Shown here: piece after piece, positions 62,530 to 64,000 of the stretch
How positions within the stretch are numbered: position 1 is the stretch's first letter
Layout: each line of letters opens with the position of its first letter
Assembly: GCF_013030265.1 (NCBI RefSeq)
Contig: NZ_WPZQ01000001.1
Location: forward strand, 372,001-436,000
Direction of reading: 5' to 3'
DNA length: 64,000 bases
Source: Ruegeria arenilitoris
GTDB lineage: Bacteria; Pseudomonadota; Alphaproteobacteria; Rhodobacterales; Rhodobacteraceae
Position numbers and translations under genes: made by a program
Notes under the pieces: generated by a model
Seen by the model: the letters and a program-made list of their open reading frames with translations, nothing else
Databases searched by the model: none
What the model was told of the DNA's origin: nothing

Positions 62530-63720
62530 ATGGGCTGGAAATCACTGGACGACATGGACCTGAACGGCAAGCGAGTATTGGTGCGCGTGGACATCAACGT
62601 ACCTGTCGCCGACGGTCAGGTCACCGACGATACCCGCATCCAGCGGATCGTACCGACTGTGCAGGATATCCTGAAGGCAGGCGGCAAACCGATCCTGCTG
62701 GCCCATTTCGGACGCCCGGGTGGTGAACCCCGTCCAAACCTATCGCTCAAACAGCTTGTTCCGGCTTTGGAAGCGGCCTTTGGCACAACAGTTCGATTTG
62801 CAGATGACTGCGTCGGCTATGAGGCCGAAAAAGCGGCGGCTGCACTGGGCACAGATGAAGTCCTTTTGCTCGAAAACACCCGATTTCATGCAGAAGAGAC
62901 CAAAAACAGCATCGATCTTGCAAAGGGCATGGCCAAGATGGGTGATGTCTACTGCAATGACGCATTCTCCGCCGCGCACCGCGCGCACAGCTCGACCGAA
63001 GCATTGGCGCGCTTGCTACCTGCCTGTGCCGGACGCCTGATGCAGCAGGAACTCAGCGCTTTGGAAAACGCGCTGGGGTCGCCCAAGCGCCCAGTCACAG
63101 CTGTTGTTGGTGGCGCCAAGGTTTCAACCAAACTGGATCTTCTGGGCAACCTGATCGAGAAAGTGGATTATTTGGTGATCGGCGGCGGTATGGCGAACAC
63201 CTTCCTGCTGGCGCAAGGCCTGAACGTCGGGAAATCTCTGGCCGAACATGGTATGACCGAAACCGCGTCAGATATCATGGCCAAAGCCGAAAGCACCGGA
63301 TGCAAGATCATCCTGCCGCGCGATATTGTTGTCGCTGAGAAATTTGAGGCCAATGCCCCGCATCAAACGTTACCAGTAGATCAGTGCTCTGCCGAAGGTA
63401 TGATCCTGGATGCCGGTCCTGAAAGCGTTGCGGCAATTGTCGATGTGTTCGAACAAAGTCAGACGCTGATCTGGAACGGCCCTTTGGGCGCCTTTGAAAT
63501 CGAACCCTTCAATGCGGCAACAGATGCAGCAGCTTTGAAAGCCGCTGAACTAACCCGCGCAGGCAAGCTGATTTCGGTTGCCGGAGGTGGCGACACAGTG
63601 GCGGCACTCAACGCGTCTGGCGCGGCGAAAGACTTTTCTTACATCTCAACAGCGGGTGGGGCCTTCCTTGAATGGATGGAAGGAAAGACCTTGCCGGGTG
63701 TTGCTGCACTGGATCAGTGA
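62530..63720 (+). CDS. pgk: Phosphoglycerate kinase (396 aa)
   Basis: Transfers phosphate from 1,3-bisphosphoglycerate to ADP in glycolysis and back in gluconeogenesis. [22 protein letters not shown] holds the substrate Arg/Asp site, and AHFGRPGG and [10 protein letters not shown] are conserved. The C-terminal nucleotide domain ends [14 protein letters not shown]...[18 protein letters not shown]. The start [15 protein letters not shown] at 62530 gives a standard length and has GAGG upstream; an ATG 18 bases earlier is less likely. Confidence 0.96.
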   Translation: MGWKSLDDMDLNGKRVLVRVDINVPVADGQVTDDTRIQRIVPTVQDILKAGGKPILLAHFGRPGGEPRPNLSLKQLVPALEAAFGTTVRFADDCVGYEAEKAAAALGTDEVLLLENTRFHAEETKNSIDLAKGMAKMGDVYCNDAFSAAHRAHSSTEALARLLPACAGRLMQQELSALENALGSPKRPVTAVVGGAKVSTKLDLLGNLIEKVDYLVIGGGMANTFLLAQGLNVGKSLAEHGMTETASDIMAKAESTGCKIILPRDIVVAEKFEANAPHQTLPVDQCSAEGMILDAGPESVAAIVDVFEQSQTLIWNGPLGAFEIEPFNAATDAAALKAAELTRAGKLISVAGGGDTVAALNASGAAKDFSYISTAGGAFLEWMEGKTLPGVAALDQ

Positions 63721-63734
63721 CTCGAAGATTAAGA

Positions 63735-63757
63735 CGCCTCAACCGAGGCGCCTTTTT
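63735..63757 (+). terminator. Rho-independent terminator of pgk
   Basis: CGCCTC and GAGGCG pair with loop AACC and are followed by CC and five T residues. It lies 14 bases after the pgk stop. Confidence 0.85.
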
Positions 63758-63886
63758 CATTTTCGACTCAGGTCGCAACTTTTTCTGCATTCGGGGATTC
63801 ACAACCCGAATCACCTATGACATAGTGCCGGGAGATGCCCGAAAAGGGCACGTTATTGAGGCAGTATTCATACGGCGGTAAACAGA

Positions 63887-64000
63887 GTGTCCCGTTCCCA
63901 TCGGCCCGGTTTGGGCGCAGTTGTCTTCTTTTCGGTGGCTTTCATGCTGGGTGTTTATTTCACCTTCGCTGCCGTGCAGGGCGACTATGGTCTTTTCCGC
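63887..64000 (+). CDS. ftsB: FtsB/DivIC-like septum formation initiator, 5' end only (38 codons, GTG start)
   Basis: The open frame runs to the right edge with no stop. It reads MSRSHRPGLGAVVFFSVAFMLGVYF and continues TFAAVQGDYGLFR. A basic start, one membrane helix and the GDYGLF phrase are characteristic of the alphaproteobacterial FtsB group. The coiled coil that binds FtsL and FtsQ would follow outside the window. The GTG at 63887 fixes the start, though its ribosome site is weak. Confidence 0.8.
   Translation, partial: MSRSHRPGLGAVVFFSVAFMLGVYFTFAAVQGDYGLFR

Noticed and set aside
1..64000. CRISPR array, tRNA or rRNA genes, insertion sequences, prophage
   Set aside because: I looked in all gaps on both strands and saw no spaced direct repeats, cloverleaf-like segments or mobile-element genes. 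A covariance-model search would be needed to exclude small RNAs.

Overview
The window reads as a chromosomal segment of a marine alphaproteobacterium of the Rhodobacteraceae (Roseobacter group, Ruegeria/Phaeobacter-like). The evidence is the close match of a C4-pathway 5-aminolevulinate synthase to the Rhodobacter enzyme (407 residues, PLP lysine at 248), a perfect FNR/FnrL-type box in front of it, a TRAP transporter with its own two-component system, a Bpt-type leucyltransferase, DUF2852, and the rodZ-ispG-hemA and pgk-ftsB arrangements. Genes are dense on both strands. I see no tRNA, rRNA, CRISPR array, transposase, integrase or prophage gene, so this is mainly core genome.

Layout. 1-6.5 kb: cut-off gene (possibly a 2OG-Fe(II) oxygenase), M48 peptidase, then a minus-strand run of NTF2-like protein, glnE, small protein, PUA-type RNA methyltransferase and PIN protein. 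6.5-7.2 kb: a gene-free stretch. 7.2-10.3 kb: SRAP (HMCES/YedK-like) protein, DUF2852, RDD protein, bpt, VOC protein. 10.5-18.8 kb: dicarboxylate/amino-acid symporter, TRAP operon and a divergent Cache-NarX/NarL-type two-component system, with a palindromic candidate operator between them. 18.8-23.9 kb: VOC protein, a BesD/HalD-like Fe/2OG oxygenase that keeps the iron-binding aspartate, the ilvB-ilvN operon behind a clear attenuator (leader peptide with LVVIV), and an XRE regulator. 24-30.6 kb: Rieske oxygenase with a coupled 73-aa protein, DUF2189 membrane protein, amidase, M50 protease, prfB and an APH(6)-like kinase. 30.6-44.5 kb: PBP1A, AmiC, aminotransferase, M48-TPR protease coupled to a DsbA-like protein, exported-looking agmatine deiminase family protein, ispG, rodZ, hemA and an M20 peptidase. 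44.5-64 kb: lpdA, coiled-coil membrane protein, DUF924, MFS transporter, queA, giant AsmA/YhdP-like protein, bcp, DUF455 ferritin-like protein, M23 peptidase plus bactofilin, Ldh2-type dehydrogenase, aquaporin, ICMT-like membrane protein, DUF3179, two cyclophilins, pgk, and the 5' end of ftsB.

Two themes recur. One is envelope building and quality control: PBP1A, AmiC, RodZ, bactofilin/M23, the AsmA-like protein, M48-TPR/DsbA, periplasmic cyclophilin and FtsB. The other is tight gene packing, with many start/stop overlaps and divergent starts almost touching. The best regulatory signals are the ilv attenuator, the FNR box of hemA, the TRAP/two-component palindrome, and the nested palindrome before the Rieske oxygenase.
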